64,000 bases of DNA. Origin: DASXRC01 sp036506495 (GTDB lineage Bacteria > Actinomycetota > Actinomycetes > Mycobacteriales > Micromonosporaceae). The translations under genes were made by a program, and so were the position numbers. How positions within the stretch are numbered: position 1 is the first letter of the stretch; each line of letters opens with the position of its first letter. The notes under the pieces were generated by a model. It was not told the origin of the DNA, did no database searches, and saw only the letters and a program-made list of their open reading frames with translations. The stretch lies in contig DASXRQ010000147.1 in assembly GCA_036506495.1 (NCBI GenBank), forward strand, positions 8,584 through 72,583, read 5' to 3'. Below are positions 17,459 to 25,456 of the stretch, piece by piece.

Positions 17459-17489
17459 AATCGCAATCCTGGTCGCAGTCCCATGTCGC

Positions 17490-18908
17490 TCAGTTGTTCG
17501 GGCGGCAGCCGGCCGGGTCGGTCACCGGCGGGACCGAGTCGGACGGCTGCGAGTCGGGCGTCGGGGTGACAGTGGGCGTTCCGGTGGCGCCGACGGGTGG
17601 CGTGTGGGTCGGGCTCACCGTCGCCGCCGGCGCCACCGGGGTGGCGCTCGCTGGCGCGGACGGCCCGGCGCTCGGCGGGCAGGTCGGCTTGAGGTTGGGG
17701 TTCGCCGGGTCGTCGTAGGTCAGTTCGGCGAGCTGGCGCTCCGCGTCGACCTCGCTCTTCGCCTGAATGCCCTGCTTGATGCGTTCCTGGGCCACCGAGG
17801 TGAGCTCGTCGAGGGTGGTCTCGCTGGTCTTGTGGACGGTCGACAGGTCCAGGCCGGCGATCTGGCCGGGAACGCCCCGGAATACGGCGAGATGGCCCTC
17901 TTCGGTCGCGCCGACGTAGTACTGGCGCTGGGTGACGCTCCAGCCGTACCAGAGGCCACCGCCGAGCAGGCCCAGGAGAACGAGCAGCAGCGCCGCCGTG
18001 CGCACCGGCCGTCGGCGGACCCGCTCGGTCTCCTCGTCCCGGGGACCCGAGCCGTTCGGTTCCGGCGCGGCCGCACGCGGCGTGGCCAGAGCAGAGGCGC
18101 GCGCCGCCGGCGTCGACCGATCCGCCGCGGTCGCCATGCCCCGATCGCGAGCGGCCGCGCCGCCCACTACCGGCGCCTCCTCCACGATGTCCTGGTCGGT
18201 GGCGTCCGCGACGATCACCGTGATGTTGTCGGGTCCGCCGCCGCGCAGCGCGAGTTGCACGAGGCGCTCGACGCACTCCTGCGGATCGGCGTACTCGCGC
18301 AGACTCTCGGCGATCGTCTCGCCGCTGACGACGCCGGAGAGCCCATCGCTACAGATCAGGTACCGGTCGCCTGGGAGCACCTGGCGCACGGAGTACTCCG
18401 GATCGATGTCCCGACCGTCGAGGGCCCGCGTCAGGAGCGACCGCTGAGGGTGGCTGCTCGCCTCCTCGGGGCTGATTCGGCCCTCGTCCACGAGCATCTG
18501 GACGTACGTGTCGTCCTTGGTGATCTGCGAGAACTCGCCGTCGCGCAGCAGGTAGGCACGGGAGTCGCCGACGTGCACCATGCCGAGCTTGCTGCCGGAG
18601 AATAGCGTCGCCGTCAGCGTGGTACCCATGCCCTCGAGCTGTGGATTCGCGTCCACGGTGTCGCGCAGCTGCTGGTTGGCGGTCTCCACGGCGTTGCGCA
18701 GGGCATCGACGAGGGAGTCGCCGGGGACGTCCTCGTCGAGGGGTGCCATGGCGCCGATGACGATGTTGCTGGCGACATCACCGGCGGCCATGCCGCCCAT
18801 GCCATCGGCGACGGCGAGTAGCCGCGGGCCGGCGTAGACGGAGTCCTGGTTTCCGTCCCGGATCAGACCGCGGTCACTGCGGGCCGCGTAGCGCAGAGTG
18901 AGGGTCAT
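17490..18908 (-). CDS. pstP: PP2C-family Ser/Thr protein phosphatase PstP
   Basis: 472 residues. The N-terminal PP2C domain (about 1-235) has metal-binding DGMGG (in VADGMGGMAAGD), GDSRAYL, SDGLSGVV and GGPDNITVIV. A linker and one membrane helix (TAALLLVLLGLLGGGLWYGW) lead to an outer domain and a Pro/Thr tail. PstP reverses phosphorylation by PknA and PknB. Its ATG overlaps the fhaB stop (ATGA). Gene order and topology match M. tuberculosis pstP. Confidence 0.94.
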   Translation of the reverse strand: MTLTLRYAARSDRGLIRDGNQDSVYAGPRLLAVADGMGGMAAGDVASNIVIGAMAPLDEDVPGDSLVDALRNAVETANQQLRDTVDANPQLEGMGTTLTATLFSGSKLGMVHVGDSRAYLLRDGEFSQITKDDTYVQMLVDEGRISPEEASSHPQRSLLTRALDGRDIDPEYSVRQVLPGDRYLICSDGLSGVVSGETIAESLREYADPQECVERLVQLALRGGGPDNITVIVADATDQDIVEEAPVVGGAAARDRGMATAADRSTPAARASALATPRAAAPEPNGSGPRDEETERVRRRPVRTAALLLVLLGLLGGGLWYGWSVTQRQYYVGATEEGHLAVFRGVPGQIAGLDLSTVHKTSETTLDELTSVAQERIKQGIQAKSEVDAERQLAELTYDDPANPNLKPTCPPSAGPSAPASATPVAPAATVSPTHTPPVGATGTPTVTPTPDSQPSDSVPPVTDPAGCRPNN

Positions 18909-19387
18909 GGCCGTAACTCGAGGGATGTGCGGCCGATCCGGATCGGCACGCCGAGCGGGACAGGAGTTGGCCCAGTGACCTTAGCGCGATCGAGGTACGT
19001 TCCGTTCGTCGAGCCCAGGTCCTCGATGAACCACTGCCCCGCGCGCGGCACGAGCCGCGCGTGCCGGGCGGACGCATAGTCATCGGTGATCACGAGAGTG
19101 GAGTCCTCCGCTCGTCCGATCATGATCTGAGCCTCACCGAGAGTGATCCGAGTGCCCTCCAACGCGCCGGCCGTGACGACGAGCTGGTGCGCCGCGCGGC
19201 CCCGCTTCACCTTCGCCGGCCGGGCGTGCACCGCCGATCCGCCGACCCCCCGCGGCGCCGCGACGAGCCGACTCGACCGGGCGCCCGCGAACAGGTCCCG
19301 GCGGACGACGCCGACCACCGTGAACACGAAGATCCACAGCAGTATGAGGAACCCGAAACGGGCGACCGTGAGGACGAATGGGTGCAA
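18905..19387 (-). CDS. fhaB: FHA-domain protein FhaB (FipA)
   Basis: 160 residues. An N-terminal membrane helix (FGFLILLWIFVFTVVGVV) is followed by a basic linker and a C-terminal FHA domain with the phospho-Thr-binding landmarks MIGRAEDS, SARHARLV and LGSTNGTYLD. It binds phosphorylated partners of the PknA/PknB pathway and takes part in division. The only reasonable start is a TTG at 19387, 5 bases after the fhaA stop, which gives the family start just before LTVARFGFL. Confidence 0.92.
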   Translation of the reverse strand: MHPFVLTVARFGFLILLWIFVFTVVGVVRRDLFAGARSSRLVAAPRGVGGSAVHARPAKVKRGRAAHQLVVTAGALEGTRITLGEAQIMIGRAEDSTLVITDDYASARHARLVPRAGQWFIEDLGSTNGTYLDRAKVTGPTPVPLGVPIRIGRTSLELRP

Positions 19388-19392
19388 GGTCG

Positions 19393-20145
19393 TTAGCCAT
19401 CTACTCGGAACGTGAGCGTGGTCGTTCCGAGCTGGATCATGTCACCGGGGTTGAGGGCCACCGCCGAGACCCGCTGGCCATTGACCATCGTCCCGTTGGT
19501 CGACCCCAGATCCGTCAAGACCACCTGGGCACCGTCGAAGTCGAGTCGGGCGTGCCGGCGAGAGATGCCCACGTCGGGCAGGCGCAGGTTCGCCTGGTCG
19601 CCGCGGCCGATCACCGTCGACCCGATCTGCAGCGGGTAGGTCCGGCCGTCGCCGGAGACCAGCCGCACGTTGCGGCTTCCGGCCATGGCCGGCGACGTCG
19701 GATAACCGGGCTGGTCGTACGCCGGGTACCCCGGGGGAGGCTCGTACGCCGGCGGCGGCGGGGCGACATCGCCGCCCGTGTATACCTCGGCGGTCACGCG
19801 GAACATGCCGGTATCCAGGCCGTCCCCGCGCTCGATCTCCACGATCACGTCGCCGTAGACCGTCCACGCCTGCTCGCCGATGAACTCCGCTTGCGACTGC
19901 GCCAACTCCTGGGCGAGCGCGGCCGCGTACGGCGCCAGTCGGCTGTGGTCGTACGGCGAGAGGTCAATCACATAGCGGTTCGGCACCAGAGTGCGCCCGC
20001 CGGCGAGGATCGCCTTGTGCGCCTCTGCCTCCCGCTGCATGGCGTTGAGGATCTCCACTGGGTGGACGACCCCCTTGAACACCTTCGCGAAGGCCCCTTC
20101 GACCAGGCCCTCCAACCGCTTCTCGAAGCGTTGCAGCACGCTCAC
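19393..20145 (-). CDS. fhaA: FHA-domain protein FhaA (DUF3662 plus FHA)
   Basis: About 250 residues. The GTG at 20145 is chosen because AGGAGG stands 6 nt upstream and it gives the family N-terminus VSVLQRFEKRLEGLVEGAFA. The N-terminal DUF3662 domain (1-120) is followed by a Pro/Tyr-rich linker and a C-terminal FHA domain with VIGRGDQA, SRRHARL and LGSTNGTMVN. FhaA binds phosphorylated MviN/MurJ and other PknB targets and modulates wall precursor flow. It heads the seven-gene unit ending in pknB. Confidence 0.93.
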   Translation of the reverse strand: MSVLQRFEKRLEGLVEGAFAKVFKGVVHPVEILNAMQREAEAHKAILAGGRTLVPNRYVIDLSPYDHSRLAPYAAALAQELAQSQAEFIGEQAWTVYGDVIVEIERGDGLDTGMFRVTAEVYTGGDVAPPPPAYEPPPGYPAYDQPGYPTSPAMAGSRNVRLVSGDGRTYPLQIGSTVIGRGDQANLRLPDVGISRRHARLDFDGAQVVLTDLGSTNGTMVNGQRVSAVALNPGDMIQLGTTTLTFRVDG

Positions 20146-20382
20146 CGGCTCCTCCTCGGGTTCCGAGGACATGATGGTATCCGGCCGCCGCACTCGGCGT
20201 CTGCGCGCGGACCGCCCGATGGTGTCGCCGGACCCTGCCGCCGGGGCCGGGTGGCCGTGTTAATCTTCGCAGGCGTCGCGGGCAGGCGGCCTGTTCGCCA
20301 CGTGCCATAGAGCAGACTAGTCTGTTCGCGTCCGTCGCGGGTGCGCTACCCTGGCTCCCGCGTTCGCGCGCGCACCACCTCC

Positions 20383-20468
20383 GGGGAAGTGGCGGAATGG
20401 CAGACGCGCACGGTTCAGGTCCGTGTGCCCGAAAGGGCGTGGGGGTTCAACTCCCCCCTTCCCCACCA
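20383..20468 (+). tRNA. tRNA-Leu (anticodon CAG)
   Basis: An 86-nt class II tRNA with acceptor GGGGAAG pairing CTTCCCC, anticodon loop TTCAGGT (CAG), a variable arm (TGCCCGAAAGGGCG) and T-arm GGGGG-TTCAACT-CCCCC. The CCA end is encoded. A -10-like TACCCT lies at 20347-20352. tRNA-Leu at this place beside fhaA is common in actinobacteria. Confidence 0.97.
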
Positions 20469-20510
20469 GACGGCGAAGGCCCGTCCGACCACGGACGGGC
20501 CTTCGCCGTC
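20469..20510 (+). terminator. Terminator after tRNA-Leu
   Basis: A perfect 19-bp inverted repeat with a 4-nt ACCA loop starts directly after the encoded CCA. It is the longest perfect stem next to an RNA gene in the window and should fold very stably. Confidence 0.9.
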
Positions 20511-20512
20511 AC

Positions 20513-20555
20513 GACCCGGGTGTCACACCCGCTTCGCGACCGCGACACCCGGGTC
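20513..20555. repeat. Second inverted repeat behind tRNA-Leu
   Basis: GACCCGGGTGTC (20513-20524) is mirrored exactly at 20544-20555 with a 19-base spacer, right after the tRNA terminator. It may be a second terminator. The stretch 20556-20844 has no gene I can support. It carries a -10-like TATGCT at 20803-20808, probably the promoter of the epimerase gene. Confidence 0.6.
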
Positions 20556-20844
20556 CGAGGGCGGCTGCGGCGGCTCGTCGGGCATGCGATCTCATTCGTC
20601 AGGCTTACAGGCTAGGGATGGCAGGCGTTTACGCTGCCCTGCGCCCGGCCCTTCCCAGCGAGGTTGCCCGCAATCCGCGAGCACTTCCGAGATCATGATT
20701 GGCAGCACGACACGCCGCGTGGACCACGCCCGCCGCTCCCAAACGACGATCTTCGGCGCGACTCGGTGTACGCCGCGACGATGGTCGCCCGCGCCGGTCG
20801 CTATGCTCCTGGCTGGTCGTTCCCGCCCGAACCTGGAGTGTCTC

Positions 20845-21918
20845 GTGAGTGTCGCGCTGGTGACCGGTTCTGCCGGCCTGATCGGTTCGGAGGCGGCCCG
20901 CCACTTCGCCGGCCTCGGGCTCGACATCGTCGGGATCGACAACGACATGCGCCGCTACTTCTTCGGCGAGGACGGCTCGACCGCATGGAGCCAGCGGCGC
21001 CTGGTCGGTGACCTCGGTTCGGCGTACACCCACTTCGACGTGGACATCCGGGATCGCGACGGCCTGGAGCAGGTGTTCAAGAAGTACGGCCCGGACCTCG
21101 CCGTTGTGATCCACACCGCCGCGCAGCCGAGCCACGACTGGGCGGCCAAGGAGCCGTACACCGACTTCGACGTCAACGCCGTGGGGACACTGAACGTGCT
21201 GGAGAACACCCGCCTGCACGCACCGGAGGCGGCGTTCATCCACTGCTCAACCAACAAGGTGTACGGCGATCGCCCCAACGCGCTGCCACTGGTGGAGCTG
21301 GACACCCGGTACGAGATCGAGCCCGGTCACCCGTACGAGCAGGGCATCACCGAGGACATGTCGATCGACGACAGCCTGCACTCGATCTTCGGGGCCTCCA
21401 AGGTCGCGGCCGATGTGCTGGTCCAGGAGTACGGGCGGTACTTTGGCCTCCGGACCGCGTGCTTCCGCGGCGGCACCCTGACCGGCCCGGCGCACTCGGC
21501 CGCCGAGCTGCACGGCTTCTTGGCGTACCTGATGCGCTGCGTGATGGAGGGCCGGACGTACAACCTGTATGGGTACAAGGGAAAGATGGTCCGCGACGCC
21601 ATCCACTCGCACGACGTACTCACGGCGTTCGAGGCATTCTTCCGCAACCCGCGCTCGGCCGAGGTGTACAACCTCGGCGGCGGCCGGTTCTCCAACGCGT
21701 CACACATCGAGGCGTTCCAGATAGCGTCGGAGATCACCGGTCGCGAGGCGAAGATCAAGTATGTCGAACAGGCTCGCGTCGGTGACCACCAGTGGTGGGT
21801 CAGCAGCATGGCGCGGTTCGAGTCGCACTACCCGGACTGGACGATGACCTACGACGTGCCGGTGATCCTGCGGGAGATCTACGAGGCCAACGCCGAAACG
21901 TGGGTGCCTCGGGCATGA
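20845..21918 (+). CDS. Extended SDR NAD-dependent sugar epimerase (CDP-paratose 2-epimerase-like)
   Basis: 357 residues from the GTG at 20845 after GGAG. The Rossmann motif GSAGLIG begins at residue 8. Other landmarks are HTAAQPSHDWA, the STNKVYG strand (135-141) and GGTLTGP, all typical of RfbE/WcaG-like nucleotide-sugar epimerases. At the usual YxxxK position the sequence is FGASK, so Phe182 replaces the catalytic Tyr while Lys186 is kept. I recall this variant from related actinobacterial proteins but cannot verify it here. The gene overlaps the glycosyltransferase gene downstream by ATGA. It probably makes a nucleotide-sugar used by that enzyme for a cell-surface glycan. Confidence 0.8.
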   Translation: MSVALVTGSAGLIGSEAARHFAGLGLDIVGIDNDMRRYFFGEDGSTAWSQRRLVGDLGSAYTHFDVDIRDRDGLEQVFKKYGPDLAVVIHTAAQPSHDWAAKEPYTDFDVNAVGTLNVLENTRLHAPEAAFIHCSTNKVYGDRPNALPLVELDTRYEIEPGHPYEQGITEDMSIDDSLHSIFGASKVAADVLVQEYGRYFGLRTACFRGGTLTGPAHSAAELHGFLAYLMRCVMEGRTYNLYGYKGKMVRDAIHSHDVLTAFEAFFRNPRSAEVYNLGGGRFSNASHIEAFQIASEITGREAKIKYVEQARVGDHQWWVSSMARFESHYPDWTMTYDVPVILREIYEANAETWVPRA

Positions 21919-22721
21919 TCGAGCAGGGCAAGCGCAACGTCCTCGGCGTGCTCGTCGACGCGGTCGACTACGAGGCGGCCACGTCCCGGGTGATCGCCGC
22001 GGCCAGGGACGGGCGCCCGCTGGCATTGACCGCGCTGGCCGTGCACGGCGTCATGACGGGTGTGCAGGACCCGGCCCATAACGCGCGGCTCAACTCCTTC
22101 GACGTGGTCACGCCCGACGGGCAGCCGGTGCGCTGGGCGCTGAACTTGCTCTACGGCGCCGGGCTCACGGACCGGGTCTACGGGCCGACGCTCACCCTGC
22201 GGGTGCTCGAGCAGTGTGCGGCCGAGGGCCTGCCGATCTACCTGTACGGCTCGACCGACGACACCCTCGCCCGGCTGGTGCCGGCCCTGCAGGCCAGGTT
22301 CCCGGACCTCAAGGTCGCCGGCGTCGAGGCCTCCAAGTTCCGCACGGCGCGGCCCGGCGAGGACGGCGAGATCGCCTCCCGGATCACCGCGTCCGGCGCG
22401 CGGCTCGTGCTGGTCGGGCTCGGTTGCCCGCGGCAGGAGGTCTTCGCGTACGCGATGCGGCCACTGCTCTCGATGCCGGTGCTCGCGGTCGGGGCCGCGT
22501 TCGACTACCACGCCGGCCAGCTGCGCCGCCCGCCGGCCTGGATGCAGCGGTACGGCCTGGAGTGGCTGTGGCGACTCGGGCTCGAGCCCAGCCGGCTCTG
22601 GCGGCGATACCTGCTGTTGAACCCGGCGTACCTGGCCGGACTGGCGGCCCAGCGGACCGGGCTGTGGCGAGCCACCCCGCCGGCGCCGGCCACCCAGCGC
22701 CCGGCGACGTTTGCCGTCTGA
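21915..22721 (+). CDS. WecG/TagA/CpsF family glycosyltransferase
   Basis: 268 residues starting at the ATG overlapping the epimerase stop. Family marks include NVLGVLVDAVDY, TPDGQPVRWA, DRVYGPTLTLRVLEQCA, IYLYGSTDD and LVGLGCPRQEVFA. The C-terminal RRPPAWMQRYGLEWLWRL is the GT26 region involved in membrane association. GT26 enzymes move N-acetylmannosamine-type sugars to lipid-linked intermediates in teichoic acid or exopolysaccharide synthesis. The tight overlap with the epimerase suggests that enzyme makes or tailors the donor. No flippase or polymerase gene is adjacent. Confidence 0.88.
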   Translation: MIEQGKRNVLGVLVDAVDYEAATSRVIAAARDGRPLALTALAVHGVMTGVQDPAHNARLNSFDVVTPDGQPVRWALNLLYGAGLTDRVYGPTLTLRVLEQCAAEGLPIYLYGSTDDTLARLVPALQARFPDLKVAGVEASKFRTARPGEDGEIASRITASGARLVLVGLGCPRQEVFAYAMRPLLSMPVLAVGAAFDYHAGQLRRPPAWMQRYGLEWLWRLGLEPSRLWRRYLLLNPAYLAGLAAQRTGLWRATPPAPATQRPATFAV

Positions 22722-22729
22722 CTGACGGT

Positions 22730-22775
22730 GACGGGCCCCTACGGGTCGGTTCTCGGGGGGCGGCCCGGGCCCGTC
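22730..22775 (+). terminator. Hairpin after the glycosyltransferase gene
   Basis: GACGGGCCC (22730-22738) pairs with GGGCCCGTC (22767-22775). It begins 8 bases after the stop codon and probably ends the epimerase-glycosyltransferase unit. Confidence 0.55.
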
Positions 22776-22816
22776 CCCGATGCTTGACCACACCGTGTCG
22801 GGCGACGCTCTCCTAC

Positions 22817-23452
22817 ATGGGCGCACAGCTCGCACAGTTCCTCGCCGCGGCGCCGACGGCGGCGGTCGGCGCCGCGGCGTGGACCGGAGCAGCGGTCGTC
22901 GCCGCGGCGCTCCCGTCGACCGGCCGCGTACGGTCCCTCCATCGGCGTGCGGTTCTGCTCACGTGGTTGGTGATGACGGGCCTGGTGGCCCTCACGATGG
23001 CCCTGCTGGGCGCGGCGAGCATAGCGGAGCGCGGGTCGGCGGGAGGCGCGCTGTCGGACACCCGCGCGGCGTTGATGGCCGCGCCGGCGGGCCTCGCCGC
23101 GCTCACCTCGGTTCCGCTGCTCGGTGGGCTGCGCGCGGCCACCCGTGCCTTTGCGCCCGCGCCCGGCACGCCGACGCCGCCGGTGCTTCGGGCATCGTCC
23201 GCGCACCCGCTGTTGGCGATTCCGGTTCAGACGGCGGCGCTCGCGACCGTGTTGGGCGCGCTGCTATCGGCAGATCTCGCCGGCGTGTCGCGGTCACCGA
23301 CGACGCTGGTCACGCTCGTCCTCGTCGCCGGCTTGGCCGTTGCGCTTCTCGACGGGGTCCGATACGGCCGGCTACGCGGAAAGACGACCCGGCCCGGCCC
23401 GCTGCCCTGCGTTACCACGGCTCGGCCCGGCTGGGCCACCGGTTTCCAGTAG
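22817..23452 (+). CDS. Ala-rich multi-pass membrane protein, unknown function
   Basis: 211 residues from the ATG at 22817 with four to five hydrophobic segments (FLAAAPTAAVGAAAW, AVLLTWLVMTGLVALTMALL, AGLAALTSVPLLGG, IPVQTAALATVLGALL, LVTLVLVAGLAVALL). The pattern of helices with Arg-rich loops supports this frame over the long overlapping frames that start inside the glycosyltransferase gene. I do not recognise the family. No clear ribosome site is visible and the start is uncertain. It stands alone between a hairpin and the DUF397 module. Confidence 0.55.
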   Translation: MGAQLAQFLAAAPTAAVGAAAWTGAAVVAAALPSTGRVRSLHRRAVLLTWLVMTGLVALTMALLGAASIAERGSAGGALSDTRAALMAAPAGLAALTSVPLLGGLRAATRAFAPAPGTPTPPVLRASSAHPLLAIPVQTAALATVLGALLSADLAGVSRSPTTLVTLVLVAGLAVALLDGVRYGRLRGKTTRPGPLPCVTTARPGWATGFQ

Positions 23453-23474
23453 CCGACGAGGTGCGACACCCGGC

Positions 23475-23702
23475 TCAGTCGAGGTCGAACTCACCATCCT
23501 TTGCGCCGGCGACGAATGCGTCCCACTCATCGGGGGTGAAGATGAGCACCGGCCCGATCGGGTTCTTCGAGTCGCGCACCGCGATCGCGCCGCCGACGAA
23601 GGCGACCTCCACGCAGTTGTCGCAGTTGGGCCCGCTCCGCGTACTCTTCTGCCAGCTGGCCTCGCTCAGATCCACCCGGAACCCCTTGGTCTCGACTTCC
23701 AC
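23475..23702 (-). CDS. DUF397 domain protein
   Basis: 75 residues, a typical full-length DUF397 protein: LSEASWQKSTRSGPNCDNCVEVAF, AVRDSKNPIGPVLIFTPDEWDAFVAGAKDGEFD. Such small proteins are found almost only in actinomycetes, usually next to an XRE regulator with a DUF5753 domain, as here. Some pairs (Scr1-type) have been described as toxin-antitoxin-like or developmental regulators. It overlaps the 3' end of the XRE gene by 37 nt in another frame, which suggests strong translational coupling. Confidence 0.9.
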   Translation of the reverse strand: MEVETKGFRVDLSEASWQKSTRSGPNCDNCVEVAFVGGAIAVRDSKNPIGPVLIFTPDEWDAFVAGAKDGEFDLD

Positions 23703-24547
23703 AACGGCTCCTCTGCCAACTTCATGATGAGTGCGACGGATTCCTCGGGTCGCAGGGCCGCCGCTCTGATGTGGTCGAAGATAAAGATGTACTTGCGGAG
23801 TTCGTCATTCTTCTCGAGAAATAAGCCGCCGGTGGCGTTCTCGGCGAATACAACGTCCGGGTCGCCAGGTTCGGGAAAATCGAGAATTGCGAATGTTCCA
23901 TCCATTCCGGCGTGCGCGCCCGCCTCGAACGAGAGGACCTGGATCGTCACATTCGGCAGGTCGGCGGCCTCCGCGAGCCGTTGAAGCTGCGCCCGCATCA
24001 CCGTGTCCCCACCGACTGGGCGGCTCACGACGGCCTCGTCGAGCACCACCCAGAGGTCAATCGAATCGTCCTGCGTCAACAACGACTGACGGGCCATGCG
24101 GACACTTACCCGGCGTTCGACCTCACCCGCCGTGATGTCTGGACGCGCCGCCCGGATCATCGCCCTCGCGTAGTCCTCGGTCTGCAGCAACCCGGGCACG
24201 ACCTGCTGCTCGTATGCCCGAATCGATTGGGCGGCCGCCTCCAGGCCGACGTACGCGCCGGTGAGCACCGTGCTGTACGGGTGCCACCAGCCCTTCTGTC
24301 GCGCCTCGCGGGCGATCTGGACGAGCTCCTCGCACTCGTCGCCCGCGACGCCGTAGATGCCCAGCATGTCGCGGACGTCGCGCGGCGTGGCCGAGGTGTG
24401 GCCCGTCTCGATGCGGGAGATCTTGGAGGCGGAGCATTCCATCCGATCGGCGACGGACTCGATCGTGACGCCGGCGGACTCGCGCCGTCGACGTAGCTCG
24501 GCACCGAGTCGGCGGCGTCGGATGGTGGGACTCCGGCGCTCCGTCAC
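23666..24547 (-). CDS. XRE-family regulator with DUF5753 (Scr1-type)
   Basis: 293 residues. The N-terminal helix-turn-helix (about 13-70: LGAELRRRRESAGVTIESVA, CSASKISRIETG) is followed by a DUF5753 domain with VPGLLQTEDYARAMI, VRMARQSLLT, LDEAVVSRPVGG and GTFAILDFPEPGDPDVVF. Members form pairs with DUF397 proteins and occur in many copies in streptomycete-like genomes. A palindrome 54 bases upstream of the start is a good candidate for its own operator. The gene diverges from a small conserved protein gene. Confidence 0.9.
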   Translation of the reverse strand: MTERRSPTIRRRRLGAELRRRRESAGVTIESVADRMECSASKISRIETGHTSATPRDVRDMLGIYGVAGDECEELVQIAREARQKGWWHPYSTVLTGAYVGLEAAAQSIRAYEQQVVPGLLQTEDYARAMIRAARPDITAGEVERRVSVRMARQSLLTQDDSIDLWVVLDEAVVSRPVGGDTVMRAQLQRLAEAADLPNVTIQVLSFEAGAHAGMDGTFAILDFPEPGDPDVVFAENATGGLFLEKNDELRKYIFIFDHIRAAALRPEESVALIMKLAEEPLWKSRPRGSGWI

Positions 24548-24600
24548 CGATCACCTCCGGAAGATGCGCCGATGCCGTGGGTCGCGATGGCGCGTGGATC

Positions 24601-24617
24601 ACTGAACCGGGTTCAGT
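24601..24617. promoter_or_regulatory. Palindrome, likely operator of the XRE regulator
   Basis: ACTGAACC-G-GGTTCAGT is a perfect 8-bp-arm palindrome with one central base. It lies 54 bases upstream of the XRE start, where an autoregulatory site would be expected. The rest of 24618-25053 shows no gene I can support. Confidence 0.5.
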
Positions 24618-25053
24618 GTGCCGCTTCCCGACGCCGGACATCAAGCACGAATTCGGTCCGCAACGGCTCTCGATGGGCGCGTCGACTGCAACTTGCATTG
24701 ATCGTGTTCTTGGTGCACCCTGTGCGTATGACGCGGATCACACACCGTTTCCGCCGAGGTTGACAAAGAGGGTTCCATGGGGATCCACGGGACGCCCGAA
24801 CAGGTTCAGCTTCGAGCCGAGCGGCCGAGATCGGCGTATCGGTCCATTCCCGTTAACGATTTTGGCGGGGTATGGCCGTGGCGCTCCGCGGCACAAACCC
24901 CACCGCTGTACGCAGGCAGCAGCTACGGCGGTGGGTGAGCCCGCGGAGTCAGGGTGTTGGTCGGGCGATCGCGTACGCTCCGAACGGGCTTCGATGCGAC
25001 GGGAGCCCGGCCAGCGCTCGGCCGATCGCGACCAGCTCGGGACAGGAGTCGAT

Positions 25054-25335
25054 GTGTTACCCCGGTCCGGTGACGTTCTCCACGTGACCCGCGCGGCGAG
25101 CGTTCAATTCGTCGAGCCGCTGTTCTTCCGGGTCATCCGCGTGCACGACTGGCCGACGTACGACGGCTGGGTGTGGCTCGACGGGTACGAGCTGAACCCC
25201 GCCGGCGAAGCCGTCGATCGGCGGTCCATCTTCGTTCAGGTCAACGGGCTGCGGCAGGTCCGCGAGCCCGAGGCGCGCGCCCGCGCGGTGCCCCGTGTCG
25301 GGACGCCGGCGACCGCGCGGACCCGCACGCGCTGA
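25054..25335 (+). CDS. Small conserved protein next to the XRE/DUF397 pair
   Basis: 93 residues from the GTG at 25054, 5 nt after AGGAG. The core FFRVIRVHDWPTYDGWVWLDGYELN followed by RRSIFVQVNGLR looks like a compact beta-rich domain. The C-terminal 25 residues are Arg/Ala/Thr-rich and probably disordered. From memory, similar short proteins occur next to XRE/DUF397 genes in actinomycetes, without known function. Longer in-frame extensions upstream look non-coding in composition. Confidence 0.65.
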   Translation: MLPRSGDVLHVTRAASVQFVEPLFFRVIRVHDWPTYDGWVWLDGYELNPAGEAVDRRSIFVQVNGLRQVREPEARARAVPRVGTPATARTRTR

Positions 25336-25456
25336 CCCCGTTCCGCACCGTTACGCCGCGTAGGTGCCGGCAGAGCGCCTACGATCGGAAGCACCACCTC
25401 CAGCACGTCGGTTACTCCCTGCGCGACCCGGACCCCTACCACGGGGGGACGGCGCA

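Noticed and set aside
20383..20844. tRNA-Leu as an integration site of a mobile element
   Set aside because: No integrase gene, no second copy of the tRNA 3' end and no change in gene style follow it.
22214..22816. Long N-terminal extension of the Ala-rich membrane protein
   Set aside because: It is an Arg/Gly/Pro-rich shadow frame of the GT26 gene; the hydrophobic protein starts at 22817.
24872..25087. Small open frame ahead of the 93-residue conserved protein
   Set aside because: It overlaps the better supported start and ribosome site at 25054, and its composition is not protein-like.
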